Position numbers and translations under genes: made by a program. Of a stretch of DNA of 64,000 nucleotides, positions 24,598 through 36,970 are shown one piece after another (position 1 is the stretch's first letter; the number at the start of each line of letters is the position of its first letter). The notes beneath the pieces are model-generated. The model worked only from the letters and a program-made list of their open reading frames with translations, was not told the origin of the DNA and ran no database searches. Source of the stretch: Methanocella_A sp963769045 (lineage in GTDB: Archaea; Halobacteriota; Methanocellia; Methanocellales; Methanocellaceae); contig CAVYKK010000007.1 of NCBI GenBank assembly GCA_963769045.1, positions 25,838-89,837 of the forward strand. Direction: 5' to 3'.

Positions 24598-24771
24598 TAC
24601 AGATGGCTAATCTGTAGATGCTTTTCACTATCCATCCCCCTATAATTGTCGGATATTACGTACGGGGATTTGAAGGTTATTGGACAGAAATGCGGATGAA
24701 TGGCAGTTTCATGCGATTATTAATAGATACTAAACGTTTAACGTTACTTAAAGGGCTCTTTTTGAGCTTAT

Positions 24772-24980
24772 GGAGGTCAGGGAGCACAGGGAGAAGAGCC
24801 AAGGGAGATCAGGGAGTATAAGGAGAATTTATAAACGGGAGCCTAAGGAGCTAAGGAGTTCTAAGGAGCAATTTTTTAATTATCCTCCCTGGACTCCTTA
24901 GCTCCTTAGGCTCCCATTATTAAATTCTCCTTCATCTCCTATACCTCCTTTATCTCTTCTCCATAGCCTCCATGTACTCC
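24772..24980. repeat. Hairpin C: inverted arms of a CTAAGGAG-type repeat
   Basis: Arms of about 100 nt (24772-24870 and 24884-24980) are reverse complements with scattered mismatches and a loop of about 14 nt. The best block is GGGAGCCTAAGGAGCTAAGG, matched exactly in the other arm. The unit is AAGGAGNN(N), 8-10 nt. It lies just upstream of the adenine methylase gene. Confidence 0.85.
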
Positions 24981-25037
24981 TTATTCTCCGAGAGGGTCAG
25001 AAGCTTAATGTAGGTTCACGCATAATGCAGATATCGC

Positions 25038-25976
25038 ATGCAGAGAACGCTTTCTAACAGGCCTATTATCAATGCCAGGCCATTCCTGAAATGGGCCGGC
25101 GGCAAGACACAGTTGCTGGACGAGTTGATCAAGCGCATGCCTGCCGACATGGTGGAAAGCGGCATCATTGAAAACTACGTCGAGCCCTTCGTCGGCGGCG
25201 GTGCCATGTTCTTTTGCCTGAAGCACAGGTTCGAGGTTAAGCAGTCGTACCTGTTTGACATTAACCCGGAACTTGTCGTGGGCTATACTGCGATCCAGCG
25301 AAGCCCGAAAGCGCTGATTAAGAAACTGGCCACGGCAGAGGCCGATTACCTGAGTAAGGATGACACCGGCCGGGAGAAATTATTTTACGAGATCAGGAAT
25401 GACTACAACCGTCAGCTCTCCGATTTTGATTTTGATAAATATCACAAGGAATGGGTCGACCGTACTGCACAGTTGATCTTCCTGAATAAGACCTGCTTCA
25501 ACGGCCTGTTCCGGCAGAACAGCAAGGGCGAGTTTAATGTGCCGTTCGGCAAGTATAAGAATCCTAATATTTGCGATGACGAGAACCTTCGGCAAGTCTA
25601 CAAAGCACTGAGGAACACAAAGGTCATCTGCGGCGACTTCAGCTCAGCAAAGCAGTATGTAGATAAAGGTACGTTCATCTATCTCGATCCGCCATATCGG
25701 CCGCTGAACGCGACATCGAGCTTCACAGGCTATGCAAAAGATGGCTTTGACGATAACGATCAGAAGCGTCTTGCGAAATTCTTCAGGGACATGGGCAAGC
25801 GAGGGGCATATTTGATGCTCAGTAACTCGGACCCGAAGAATGAGAACCCGAAGGATAATTTCTTTGAAAAATTGTACAAGGGTTTCCGCATCGAAAAGGA
25901 ACAGGCCAGCCGGATGATCAATTGTGACGCTTCGAAGCGCGGGCCGATCAACGAATTGATAATAATGAACTACTAA
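25038..25976 (+). CDS. D12-class DNA adenine N6-methyltransferase (Dam/DpnM-like)
   Basis: A 312-residue methylase with FLKWAGGK (residues 16-23) as the SAM-binding motif I, YVEPFVGGGAMFF, and the catalytic DPPY (near residue 217, YLDPPYRPLNAT). The inserted target-recognition region TCFNGLFRQNSKGEFNVPFGKYKNP is typical of the Dam/DpnM group, most of which methylate the A of GATC. Two nuclease-like genes follow on the same strand (gaps of 106 and 44 nt), so this is the protective part of a restriction-modification locus. It is less AT-rich than its two partners. The GATC target is an inference from the family. Confidence 0.88.
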   Translation: MQRTLSNRPIINARPFLKWAGGKTQLLDELIKRMPADMVESGIIENYVEPFVGGGAMFFCLKHRFEVKQSYLFDINPELVVGYTAIQRSPKALIKKLATAEADYLSKDDTGREKLFYEIRNDYNRQLSDFDFDKYHKEWVDRTAQLIFLNKTCFNGLFRQNSKGEFNVPFGKYKNPNICDDENLRQVYKALRNTKVICGDFSSAKQYVDKGTFIYLDPPYRPLNATSSFTGYAKDGFDDNDQKRLAKFFRDMGKRGAYLMLSNSDPKNENPKDNFFEKLYKGFRIEKEQASRMINCDASKRGPINELIIMNY

Positions 25977-26082
25977 CAAATTTTTGTTATCTCTTGTGGC
26001 ATTCAAGGTCGACAAGGATCCCAAGTTTTTTAATCGATCGGTATTATAAGGAATACTAATTTTATTGATTGGTTAATTCATT

Positions 26083-26580
26083 ATGAAATATAAAGAATAT
26101 AGTCATCGGCATGGTAAGGAACTCCTACAGGTACTTCACCCAGAAATTTTGTTAGAAGTACAGACAATATTAGATGGTTTAGATGCATTCCCTCATGGTG
26201 CACAAAAACAACATACACCGAAAGATTATCTTACCCAAGCTTTTTGTGAAAAAGGATGGCAGAGAGAGGGTAGAGCAGACTTTAACACTGATAAAAGGGA
26301 TTATGTAGATTTAGTGAAATGGAAGGTTGCCACTGAGATGGAGTTTTCCCGTTTTGAAATGTTTTTCAGGGACTTTTTCAGGTTTATGTTGCTATATGAA
26401 ACAAAACAGATTGACATTGGTATAATAATAACGCTTGATGATATGGCCTACCGTAGATGGAATGGTGAAGTTAAATCTTATGAATCTGCAAGGGCAAGTC
26501 TTCCCAAATTAGTAGATTTTCTAAAGGGTGATTATTCATCGATTGTTCATGTTCCTATCTGGTGTATAGGAATTGAATAA
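26083..26580 (+). CDS. BglII/BstYI-like type II restriction endonuclease
   Basis: A 165-residue AT-rich gene. The stretch DLVKWKVATEMEFSRFEMFFRD then QIDIGIIITL lines up with the core of BstYI and BglII. The acidic set is D76 and E85, nine residues apart as in BglII (D84, E93). The position of BglII Gln95 is Glu here (E87, E-M-E), turning the unusual E-x-Q into E-x-E. BglII and BstYI cut AGATCT and RGATCY, which fits the neighbouring Dam-like methylase of presumed GATC specificity. The assignment rests on motif order and spacing. The protein is shorter than BstYI (about 200 aa). Confidence 0.65.
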   Translation: MKYKEYSHRHGKELLQVLHPEILLEVQTILDGLDAFPHGAQKQHTPKDYLTQAFCEKGWQREGRADFNTDKRDYVDLVKWKVATEMEFSRFEMFFRDFFRFMLLYETKQIDIGIIITLDDMAYRRWNGEVKSYESARASLPKLVDFLKGDYSSIVHVPIWCIGIE

Positions 26581-26624
26581 CAAGCGAATTGTTAATAATG
26601 GGTAATTGAGATTAATATGAGTAT

Positions 26625-27908
26625 ATGTCCAAAATGGATGATTCTTGGGAATTAATTTTTGAACGTGGGCATTTATTGGACATTATCGAACGAGATGGCT
26701 TCGTATTTATAACTCCAAATGAACTAAAACAGTTAGGTAATAATCGCGAGCCAAGATTATTAGCGAAACTTGATTATTCTAAATCAAGGCCCGATATTTT
26801 TAGAAAAAATAACTTATCAATTCTTGCCATACAAAATAACAAATATGTAATTTTTAAGGATAGCAATTTAAAAACATATTATCCGCTGAAAGATTTATAT
26901 GACAAAATTGTAACAGAAGTCTATTCCCCAGAACGTGATTTTTCTGAGTACCACAGTTTAAATCTTAATAAAATATCTCTGGAATCTCAAGCTATTGACT
27001 ATGCATACCTGATATCGTTAATAAAAACCTTCACAGACGAAAAAGAACTATTTCTTACTATCCGAGGGAGATATGGCTCGGAGGGCTTCAAGATAAAACT
27101 TCCCTCAAATAAAAATCCGATTAACGTTAATGGTGTTCAAATTGAGATCGATGCAGGCTTTGAAAGCCCCGAAAAAATATACATATTCGAAGCGAAAATC
27201 GGTCGAGTTGACGATTTTAATATTAGACAACTATATTACCCCTATAAAGATTGGTCATTAAAAACTACGAAAGATGTTATACCCATTTTTTTCATATACA
27301 CAAATGGCTTATTTTACCTGATACAATTCGACTTCGGTAGCGAGTACGGTGAATTGAAATTGATAAAAAGTAAATGTTATTCAATCAACGAAGCTCAAAA
27401 ACAAAAGATAAACCTCAATAAATTATTAGAATCGATCAGGATTGAACCTGAACCCTCTGTTCCATATCCGCAAGCTAATGATATTGATAAAATAATAGAT
27501 TTAGTAACATACTCTTCAAAAGGTCTAACAAATAAAAAATCAATTGCCGATTTCTTTGATTTCGATGAAAGGCAAGGTGATTATTATGCAAACGCTGCGA
27601 TCTATTTGGGATTAGTAAAAAGGACAGATGGTAGTTCAGAATTTGAATTAACCCGAGAGGGGCAATACCTGTGTACATCATTAAACAGGAATAAACGTAA
27701 TTACCTGTTACTTCAGCAAATGTTGAAGAAACCAAGCTTTAATGAAATAATTAATGCCAATTATTATAATAGAAATGATTTGGATATAGATTACGTAGCA
27801 GATGTAATTCAAAAGTATGCTAAGATAAATATAACAACAGCAAGACGAAGATCTTCTACTGTTCTCAACTGGATTAAATGGATTAATGACAATGTTGAAT
27901 TTTTATAA
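26625..27908 (+). CDS. Putative second restriction-type endonuclease
   Basis: A 427-residue, strongly AT-rich gene. A nuclease-like core (IDAGFESPEKIYIFEAKIG, with D and E-x-K around residues 176-192) is followed by RQLYYPYKDWS. The C-terminal third resembles a winged-helix domain (SIADFFDFDERQGDYYANAAIYLGLVKR). The order PD-(D/E)XK plus winged helix is seen in several restriction-enzyme-like families. It lies 44 nt after the BglII-like gene, so it may be a companion nuclease, a specificity factor or an independent defence gene. The exact family is not recognised. Confidence 0.55.
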   Translation: MSKMDDSWELIFERGHLLDIIERDGFVFITPNELKQLGNNREPRLLAKLDYSKSRPDIFRKNNLSILAIQNNKYVIFKDSNLKTYYPLKDLYDKIVTEVYSPERDFSEYHSLNLNKISLESQAIDYAYLISLIKTFTDEKELFLTIRGRYGSEGFKIKLPSNKNPINVNGVQIEIDAGFESPEKIYIFEAKIGRVDDFNIRQLYYPYKDWSLKTTKDVIPIFFIYTNGLFYLIQFDFGSEYGELKLIKSKCYSINEAQKQKINLNKLLESIRIEPEPSVPYPQANDIDKIIDLVTYSSKGLTNKKSIADFFDFDERQGDYYANAAIYLGLVKRTDGSSEFELTREGQYLCTSLNRNKRNYLLLQQMLKKPSFNEIINANYYNRNDLDIDYVADVIQKYAKINITTARRRSSTVLNWIKWINDNVEFL

Positions 27909-27939
27909 ATGTTAAATAAAATACATATAACTAAAAAAT

Positions 27940-28198
27940 TTAAATTTCGCTTTCCTTCGCCTCGCAGATTCCCTCGTAATCACAGAACCTGCACCCATTG
28001 AACGACTGCTTCGGCCCGAACTCTTCCTTCAGCACCGCCCCGATCATCTCTTCCAGCCTTTCCCGCTGCACGTCGATGCACGTGTTATCCGGCAAATAAT
28101 CGACCGTATCATTGGTCTTAATGTAATACAGCGACGCCCTGACTGGCAGCTTCCCATACTTCTTTAGTACAGCCAGCGCATACACGTTCATCCTGATG
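27940..28198 (-). pseudogene. Duplicated 3' end of the RecB-like helicase-nuclease gene
   Basis: The reverse strand encodes RMNVYALAVLKKYGKLPVRA to CRFCDYEGICEAKESEI, about 80 residues nearly identical to the last residues of the helicase at 31592-34684. The DNA is also clearly related (31592-31850 against 27940-28198, same orientation). Upstream of 28198 the frame has no helicase sequence, so this is a fragment. It carries three of the four Fe-S cysteines but lacks the nuclease active site. Together the two copies form direct repeats on either side of the TPR gene. Confidence 0.8.
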
Positions 28199-28306
28199 TT
28201 TTTATACAGACATTTAATTATCATCGCGTTTAATGTATAATCTCTTCTATAGCAACCGTTAAATATTATCCTATTCAAACATTTTTATTGTATAGTCGTT
28301 GATCAT

Positions 28307-31300
28307 ATGGATGGTATCGGAAAAGGGGAAGCCAATCACTATTTCGGCAAGCTGCATGAGACCAACGGAGAAATAGAGGATGCGATTATCGAGTTCCGGA
28401 ATGCTGTTAATCGCGAGCCGGATAATGCATATTATCATTATTCTCTCGGGCATGCGCTTAACAAATGTAATCGCAAGTCCGAAGCACGACGGGAATACGA
28501 GCGAGCTGTCAGCTTATGTCCGGATAACTCGCTGTATCGGCAGGCGCTGGGTAACGTATATTTCCGGTTGAAATTATACCATGAAGCGGTATCGCAGCTT
28601 AAACAAGCAGTAGATATGATGCCTGCGAATCCAATCGTTAGGTTTACCCTGGGGAAGTCCTTGTCAGCCATTAATCGTGATGACGATGCGATGTACGAGT
28701 TCAAAGAAACATTGAACCTCGACCCGGAAAATACGTTCGTACGATTTAACCTTGCCTCCATATACCTGAAAAGGGGGCTGGTCGACGAAGCCATCGCCGA
28801 GTATAAGGAAGTATTGACGATCAGCCCAAACGATGAGCTGGCACACTACTATCTGGCCAGGATTTTCAGCGACAGCGGACGAATTGAGGAAGCAATTAAC
28901 GAATATCAAAACGTAGTAAAAATAAATCCCAGGAATAGTATTGCTCATGTTTCGCTCGGTAAGTTGCTGGATGATGCCGGCAGAATCGACGATGCCATTA
29001 ATGAGTATACCGAAGCTCTGAAAATCAATCCAGAAGATGCTTATTCGCGTTATACTCTGGGCGCTGTTTACTACCGAAAAGGGATGATAGAAGATACTAT
29101 CATCCATTTTGCGAAAATACTGCGGTCATTTCCGAAAAATTCTTATGTGCACTATGTTCTAGGAATAATGCTGGCGGAAAAAGAACAATACCAGGATGCA
29201 ATTATCGAGCTGGAAACCACTGTCAGCATAAGCCCGAACTATTATCCCGGACGCTATTACCTGGGTGATGCGTTTTACAAAATCGGCAGGCTTGAAGAAG
29301 CCATCGAGCAATTTAATGCTTGTATCAGGTTGCTGCCTGATGACGAGCATCCTCATTATTATCTGGCCAAAGTCTATTCTGATCTGGGCAAACCTGAAGA
29401 TGCAATTCCGGAATATTTAAAGGCCATCAGTATCAACCCGGACAATTCTTTCACGCATTATTATCTCGGGAAGAACCTGGCCCTTTGCGGGCGTATGGAC
29501 GAGGCTGTCGAACATTTTAAAGATGCGGTGAGGATCAATCCGCAAAACCGGTTCCCGAGGCATGGTCTGGCTAAAGCTCTGGAGATTATGGGGCGATACG
29601 AAGAATCGATCGAGCATTACCGGGAAAATGTGAGGTTGTATCCAGATTGTGAATCTGCACATTATTCGATGGCTTTAGCTTCGCTGGAACAGAATTTACT
29701 TGATGATGCTATGGCTGAGTTCGAAGAAGTCCTCCGGATAAACCCCCGGAATCCCTACGCATATTACCATATCGGGAGTATTCTGTTCAAGCAGGGACAT
29801 ATCGACGAGGCTATTGAAAAATATCGTAAAGCAATTGAAATTAATCCCAAAGATAGCTACTCCCATTATTATATCGGGAAGATATTATCGAAAAATGGGC
29901 ATGCTGATGGGGCCATTGCCGAATATATCGAATCAATAAATGCCAGCCCGGATAATTATTATGCGCATTATAATCTGGGTATGGAATACGCAAGAAAAGG
30001 TATGCGGGACCATGCTCTGGCCGAGTATACTATTACGGTTGCTATTGATCCGTCACAGCATGCGCCTCATTACAATCTGGGAAAGTTGCTCGCCGAACTG
30101 GGGCGGTACGAAGAAGCAATAAAGGAATATAGCGAAGCTATACGGCTCAAGCCGGATCATGCGTTCTATCATTACGCGATTGGCAAAACCTATTTTGAGA
30201 TGGATATGCTGGATAAATCTATCGATGCATTGAAAGAATCCCTTAAAATCAATCCAGACGACGAGCGATCGGCGAGTGCGCTGGTCAGTGCATATATGCG
30301 CGTGGGAAAGATAAGTGATGCAATCGTTGTCTACCGTGATACGTTCTCCTGTTCCACTGGCAACAGCTACTATCACTATTACCTTGGAAAGTTGCTGTGC
30401 GAGAATAAAGAGTATGACGCAGCAGTGGCGGAGTTACGGGCTTCGATAGCTTTCTCGCCGGACAATGGCTATGCACACTATAATCTTGGCGTTATACTCG
30501 TTAAAAATGGGAAGATCGATGAAGGGATAGAAGAACTTAGAGAAGCTGTCAGAATTAATTCCCGGGACTTTTTCGCACGGTACCTGCTGGCACGGGTTTA
30601 CCTCGACGAGGGGCAGATCGACGAATCGATCGATCAGCTTGAGGAAATAGTTCATGCTAAAACCGATGATCACTTTGCGCATAATACGCTGGCAATGGCT
30701 TATTTTTACAAGCTCAGGATCGACGATGCGCTGAAGGAATTTACCGAGGCATTACGGCTCAGGCCTGACGATAACTATGCATCCAGATATCTTGAAGCAT
30801 TGAAATCATACAAATCCACTCTGGAATCTACCGGTTCCGTATCGCCTGATAATAGAATTGCGAGCAAATTCGTAAGCTATTATTTTACATTAGGCCGGAA
30901 ACACATGAAAAGTGGCCATCCCGATAAAGCCATCGCTGCTTATAAATCGGCGCTTATATTCCGTCGTGATAACAAGTCTCTTCATTATTACCTGGCCGAA
31001 GCCCTTTTTAAGGCAGGTTTGTCTGAGAAGGCTATCGAGGAGATTAATAATGTACTGCGTATTGATCCTGGCGATATAAGGGCTCAGGACTATTTGATAG
31101 TGATGCTAAAGAAATGTGGCCAGATTGACAGTGCGATTATCCGCTATAAAAATGAAACAAGAAGAAATCCGAAGGATCGATTATATTGGGTCTTGCTTGG
31201 AAAAGCTCTGTCGAAAAAACAATTGTATGACTATGCTATCATGGAGTATAAAGAAGCGGTCAGGCAATTTCCGAACGATATAGATATTTATATTCTAACG

Positions 31301-31558
31301 GGGAAGGTTTACCGCAAGATGGGCGAGTTCGATCAGTCGATCGACGTCTTGAAAAAAGCCGTAGGTTTGTCTCCGAACAACCCGCATACTCACTATTATC
31401 TTGGAATAGCTCTGGCTGCTAAAGGACTTAATGACGAAGCTTTTCAGGAGTATACGGAAGCCGTGAGAATAGATCCTCGTATTGCCACGACCTATAAGAA
31501 ATTAAAGTCGAAATTATCTAAAAAGATTGAACGGGAGCAAATTAAAGTAAATGATTAG
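28307..31558 (+). CDS. Giant TPR-repeat protein
   Basis: A 1083-residue protein made almost wholly of 34-residue tetratricopeptide repeats, about 30 of them, with the consensus AHYYLGKxLxxxGRxDEAIxEYxxAIxINPDN (for example AIKEYSEAIRLKPDHAF). No signal peptide, membrane helix or catalytic domain is present, so it should be a cytoplasmic superhelical scaffold. It is flanked by direct copies of the helicase 3' end, which suggests it arrived or was moved by recombination. Moderately AT-rich. Partners are unknown; a related but GC-richer TPR gene is at 35218. Confidence 0.85.
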   Translation: MDGIGKGEANHYFGKLHETNGEIEDAIIEFRNAVNREPDNAYYHYSLGHALNKCNRKSEARREYERAVSLCPDNSLYRQALGNVYFRLKLYHEAVSQLKQAVDMMPANPIVRFTLGKSLSAINRDDDAMYEFKETLNLDPENTFVRFNLASIYLKRGLVDEAIAEYKEVLTISPNDELAHYYLARIFSDSGRIEEAINEYQNVVKINPRNSIAHVSLGKLLDDAGRIDDAINEYTEALKINPEDAYSRYTLGAVYYRKGMIEDTIIHFAKILRSFPKNSYVHYVLGIMLAEKEQYQDAIIELETTVSISPNYYPGRYYLGDAFYKIGRLEEAIEQFNACIRLLPDDEHPHYYLAKVYSDLGKPEDAIPEYLKAISINPDNSFTHYYLGKNLALCGRMDEAVEHFKDAVRINPQNRFPRHGLAKALEIMGRYEESIEHYRENVRLYPDCESAHYSMALASLEQNLLDDAMAEFEEVLRINPRNPYAYYHIGSILFKQGHIDEAIEKYRKAIEINPKDSYSHYYIGKILSKNGHADGAIAEYIESINASPDNYYAHYNLGMEYARKGMRDHALAEYTITVAIDPSQHAPHYNLGKLLAELGRYEEAIKEYSEAIRLKPDHAFYHYAIGKTYFEMDMLDKSIDALKESLKINPDDERSASALVSAYMRVGKISDAIVVYRDTFSCSTGNSYYHYYLGKLLCENKEYDAAVAELRASIAFSPDNGYAHYNLGVILVKNGKIDEGIEELREAVRINSRDFFARYLLARVYLDEGQIDESIDQLEEIVHAKTDDHFAHNTLAMAYFYKLRIDDALKEFTEALRLRPDDNYASRYLEALKSYKSTLESTGSVSPDNRIASKFVSYYFTLGRKHMKSGHPDKAIAAYKSALIFRRDNKSLHYYLAEALFKAGLSEKAIEEINNVLRIDPGDIRAQDYLIVMLKKCGQIDSAIIRYKNETRRNPKDRLYWVLLGKALSKKQLYDYAIMEYKEAVRQFPNDIDIYILTGKVYRKMGEFDQSIDVLKKAVGLSPNNPHTHYYLGIALAAKGLNDEAFQEYTEAVRIDPRIATTYKKLKSKLSKKIEREQIKVND

Positions 31559-31591
31559 TAAGCTATCGTTAAACAAGCGCTCTACCCAACG

Positions 31592-34684
<3,093 letters not shown>

Positions 34685-35217
34685 CCAGTCTCAAGCTCCA
34701 GGGCGAAGATCGTCTGTCATTCGTCCATTTACTTTAATGGCGCTTGCCACATAATAACCTAACCGGTGTGCGAGATAAAAATAATCATTTTTACCTGATC
34801 AGAAAGACACAAAGGGTCCGAAGACATAGTCATCGGGATTACTTTTTGTAAGCTGATAAGGCAATCAACACAGAGTTCAGAGAGTATAGTCGTTCCTGTA
34901 TCTTTTTGTTCAGGCTCGTGACCCTTTCGACACGAAGGCCACGAAGGCCACAATGTACACGAGGTCTTGATCGGAAGGGGCAATGGCAGCCTCTTTTAAA
35001 AGTGTACGTCGTGTACCTCGTGGCCATTGTGGCCTTTGTGTCGAAAAGGTCATGCGCCTGTACAAAAAGATATGCAAATAACTATGTCTTCCATCTTTAC
35101 AATTAACAAATGGAAAACCCCTTTCTGCAATTCAAAAATTGAAATAAAAATTTTAATATAGTTTTACTTTAAATAAGTTAATTCAGCATTTTATTATGCA
35201 GCTGCCGGTAGATCATT
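34685..35217. other. Intergenic region containing hairpin D
   Basis: A 533-nt gap between divergent genes. Apart from hairpin D (34900-35071) it is AT-rich near 35100-35190, where the promoter of the downstream TPR gene probably lies. No other gene is evident. Confidence 0.4.
34900..35071. repeat. Hairpin D: inverted arms of a CACGAAGGC-type repeat
   Basis: Arms of about 67 nt (34900-34966 and 35005-35071) with a loop of about 38 nt. Outer parts match beyond the periodic core (ATCTTTTTGT, CAGGC, TGACC, TTTCGACAC), then come 9-nt CACGAAGGC units. It is the same architecture as hairpins A-C with a different unit. Confidence 0.85.
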
Positions 35218-36513
35218 ATGATCAAGGAACAAGATGCCATTCTCGCCAGGCTTATCGAAGCGGTGCACGCCTCCCCGGAGAACCCGGAGGCCCACTATAC
35301 GCTGGGCTACGCGCTGCTCCAGAAGAGTGCCGGCCGTGATATGCAGCTTTTATATAGTGCCATACTCGAAGGCCGCGAGGCCGTGCGTCTCAAGCCGGAT
35401 TGCGCCGCTGCGCTGACGCTGCTGGGCATGGCCCAGGTGCGTATGGGGCAATATGCCGAGGCAGTGATGTACCTTAAAAACGCGCTGCTTGTCGACCCTA
35501 ACCGTACCGAGGCCCATTACGAGATGGGCCGGGCGTACCTGGGGATGAAGCTTAGCGACGAGGCGATCAAAAAGTTCCGGGAATGTACGCTGCTGGGCAT
35601 GAACGGCTCGTCGATTTACTCGGGCATGGGCGCGGCATTCTTTCACAAGCATATGTATCCGGAAGCGATCACGGAGCTCCGAAGGGCGTTAGGCATTAAC
35701 CCATCTGATCATGAGGCCCGGCACATGCTATGTAAGTCCCTCAGGAAGACCGGCGCCATTGCCGAAGCCATCACTGAGTTCCGGAAGCTGCTGGAGAAGG
35801 ACCCGGCTGACGTGGAGGTATTGATGCACTATGCGGACACGCTCCTTCACGAAGGGAAGTATAAGGAGGCCATCGCCGAGTTCGGCAAGGTGCTGGATAT
35901 CGAGCCGAAGAACCTTGCGGCGATCAACGGCCTGGGCAGCGGGCTGAAGATGGCCGGCATGGTGGACGAGGCTATCCGGGAGTACCGGCGGGCGCTGGAG
36001 ATCAGCCCGGGCGACTACCGGGGCCACTATAATCTGGCGAACGCGTACGTGGACAAAGGCATGTACGAGCGGGCCGTGCACGAGTTCCGGCAGGCGCTGG
36101 CCCTGAACCCTTACGACCCCGCGATACACAACGATTTCGGTATCCTGTTGCTGCTTACCGGCGATTCCTATTGCGCTTCGCTCGAGTTCCGTGAGGCTAT
36201 CCGCATGGACGCCAATAACTGCCTGACGCATATCAACCTCGGGGTGGCGCTGTCGCAGATGGGCCGTGACGCTGCTGCAAAGGCCGAGCTGGAGGTCGCC
36301 ATCCGGATGAACCCCTCCCTTCCCGAAGCGTATTATTACCTCGGGTGTATCGCAGACCGCAGGTCCGAGCCGGAAGCGGCGGCGGACGCCTATGAAAAGT
36401 TCCTCAAGCGCTCGGAAAGCGGTGACCGCCGGGCACGGGGCATCAAGGCAAGGCTGGCAGAGATCAGGAACCCGAAGCACAATGCAAAGGCAGGCGTCAG
36501 GAATTTCGCCTGA
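35218..36513 (+). CDS. TPR-repeat protein
   Basis: A 431-residue protein with about eleven TPR units of 34 residues (for example HYEMGRAYLGMKLSDEAIKK, AINGLGSGLKMAGMVDEAIRE). It lacks signal and membrane segments, so it is a cytoplasmic scaffold or adaptor. Its GC content is like that of the core genes, unlike the larger AT-rich TPR protein at 28307. Its stop abuts the stop of the convergent CpXC gene. Confidence 0.85.
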   Translation: MIKEQDAILARLIEAVHASPENPEAHYTLGYALLQKSAGRDMQLLYSAILEGREAVRLKPDCAAALTLLGMAQVRMGQYAEAVMYLKNALLVDPNRTEAHYEMGRAYLGMKLSDEAIKKFRECTLLGMNGSSIYSGMGAAFFHKHMYPEAITELRRALGINPSDHEARHMLCKSLRKTGAIAEAITEFRKLLEKDPADVEVLMHYADTLLHEGKYKEAIAEFGKVLDIEPKNLAAINGLGSGLKMAGMVDEAIREYRRALEISPGDYRGHYNLANAYVDKGMYERAVHEFRQALALNPYDPAIHNDFGILLLLTGDSYCASLEFREAIRMDANNCLTHINLGVALSQMGRDAAAKAELEVAIRMNPSLPEAYYYLGCIADRRSEPEAAADAYEKFLKRSESGDRRARGIKARLAEIRNPKHNAKAGVRNFA

Positions 36514-36924
36514 TCAATGCCCTTTGACGAACGCGATTTCCCTGAAGACGATGTAGCGCATCATTTCGGCCATGTCGAAGACGATATGCGGCCGCAGGTG
36601 ATCTTGCTCCATACTTTCTGTCTTATTATCCGCATCTGCCAGCTCCCCGTCCCGTCGGAAGCCCTCGTAGAATTCGTCGGTACCCAGCTCATCCATGGGG
36701 TAGAACTGTACAGCAAACTGCTTGACCGGGTCCGTGTAGAGCAGTCTGACGGGCATCTGTGCCCGCATGTCGCAGGCGTTGCAGTTAAAAATGTTGATCT
36801 CCCACCCGAACAGCGCTTCCCTGATCCCGGGATCGGCCTCTGTGTCGAGCTTTTTCCAGACCGTTGCCTTTTGCAGTGAGCCACAGCCCGGGCATTTGAT
36901 TTCTATCTCTTCGCTGTCCGACAT
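36514..36924 (-). CDS. CpXC-domain protein
   Basis: A 136-residue protein with two zinc-ribbon-like knuckles, IEIKCPGCGSLQKATVWKKL near the N-terminus and NIFNCNACDMRAQMPV near residue 50, the pattern of the CpXC family. The C-terminal half (FDMAEMMRYIVFREI) is helical. Family function is unknown; metal binding is likely. It is convergent with the TPR gene and divergent from the prenyltransferase gene (46 nt). Confidence 0.78.
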   Translation of the reverse strand: MSDSEEIEIKCPGCGSLQKATVWKKLDTEADPGIREALFGWEINIFNCNACDMRAQMPVRLLYTDPVKQFAVQFYPMDELGTDEFYEGFRRDGELADADNKTESMEQDHLRPHIVFDMAEMMRYIVFREIAFVKGH

Positions 36925-36970
36925 CGGTTACACCGGATATTTTTTATGATCAGCAGACGATAAGAGCTTT

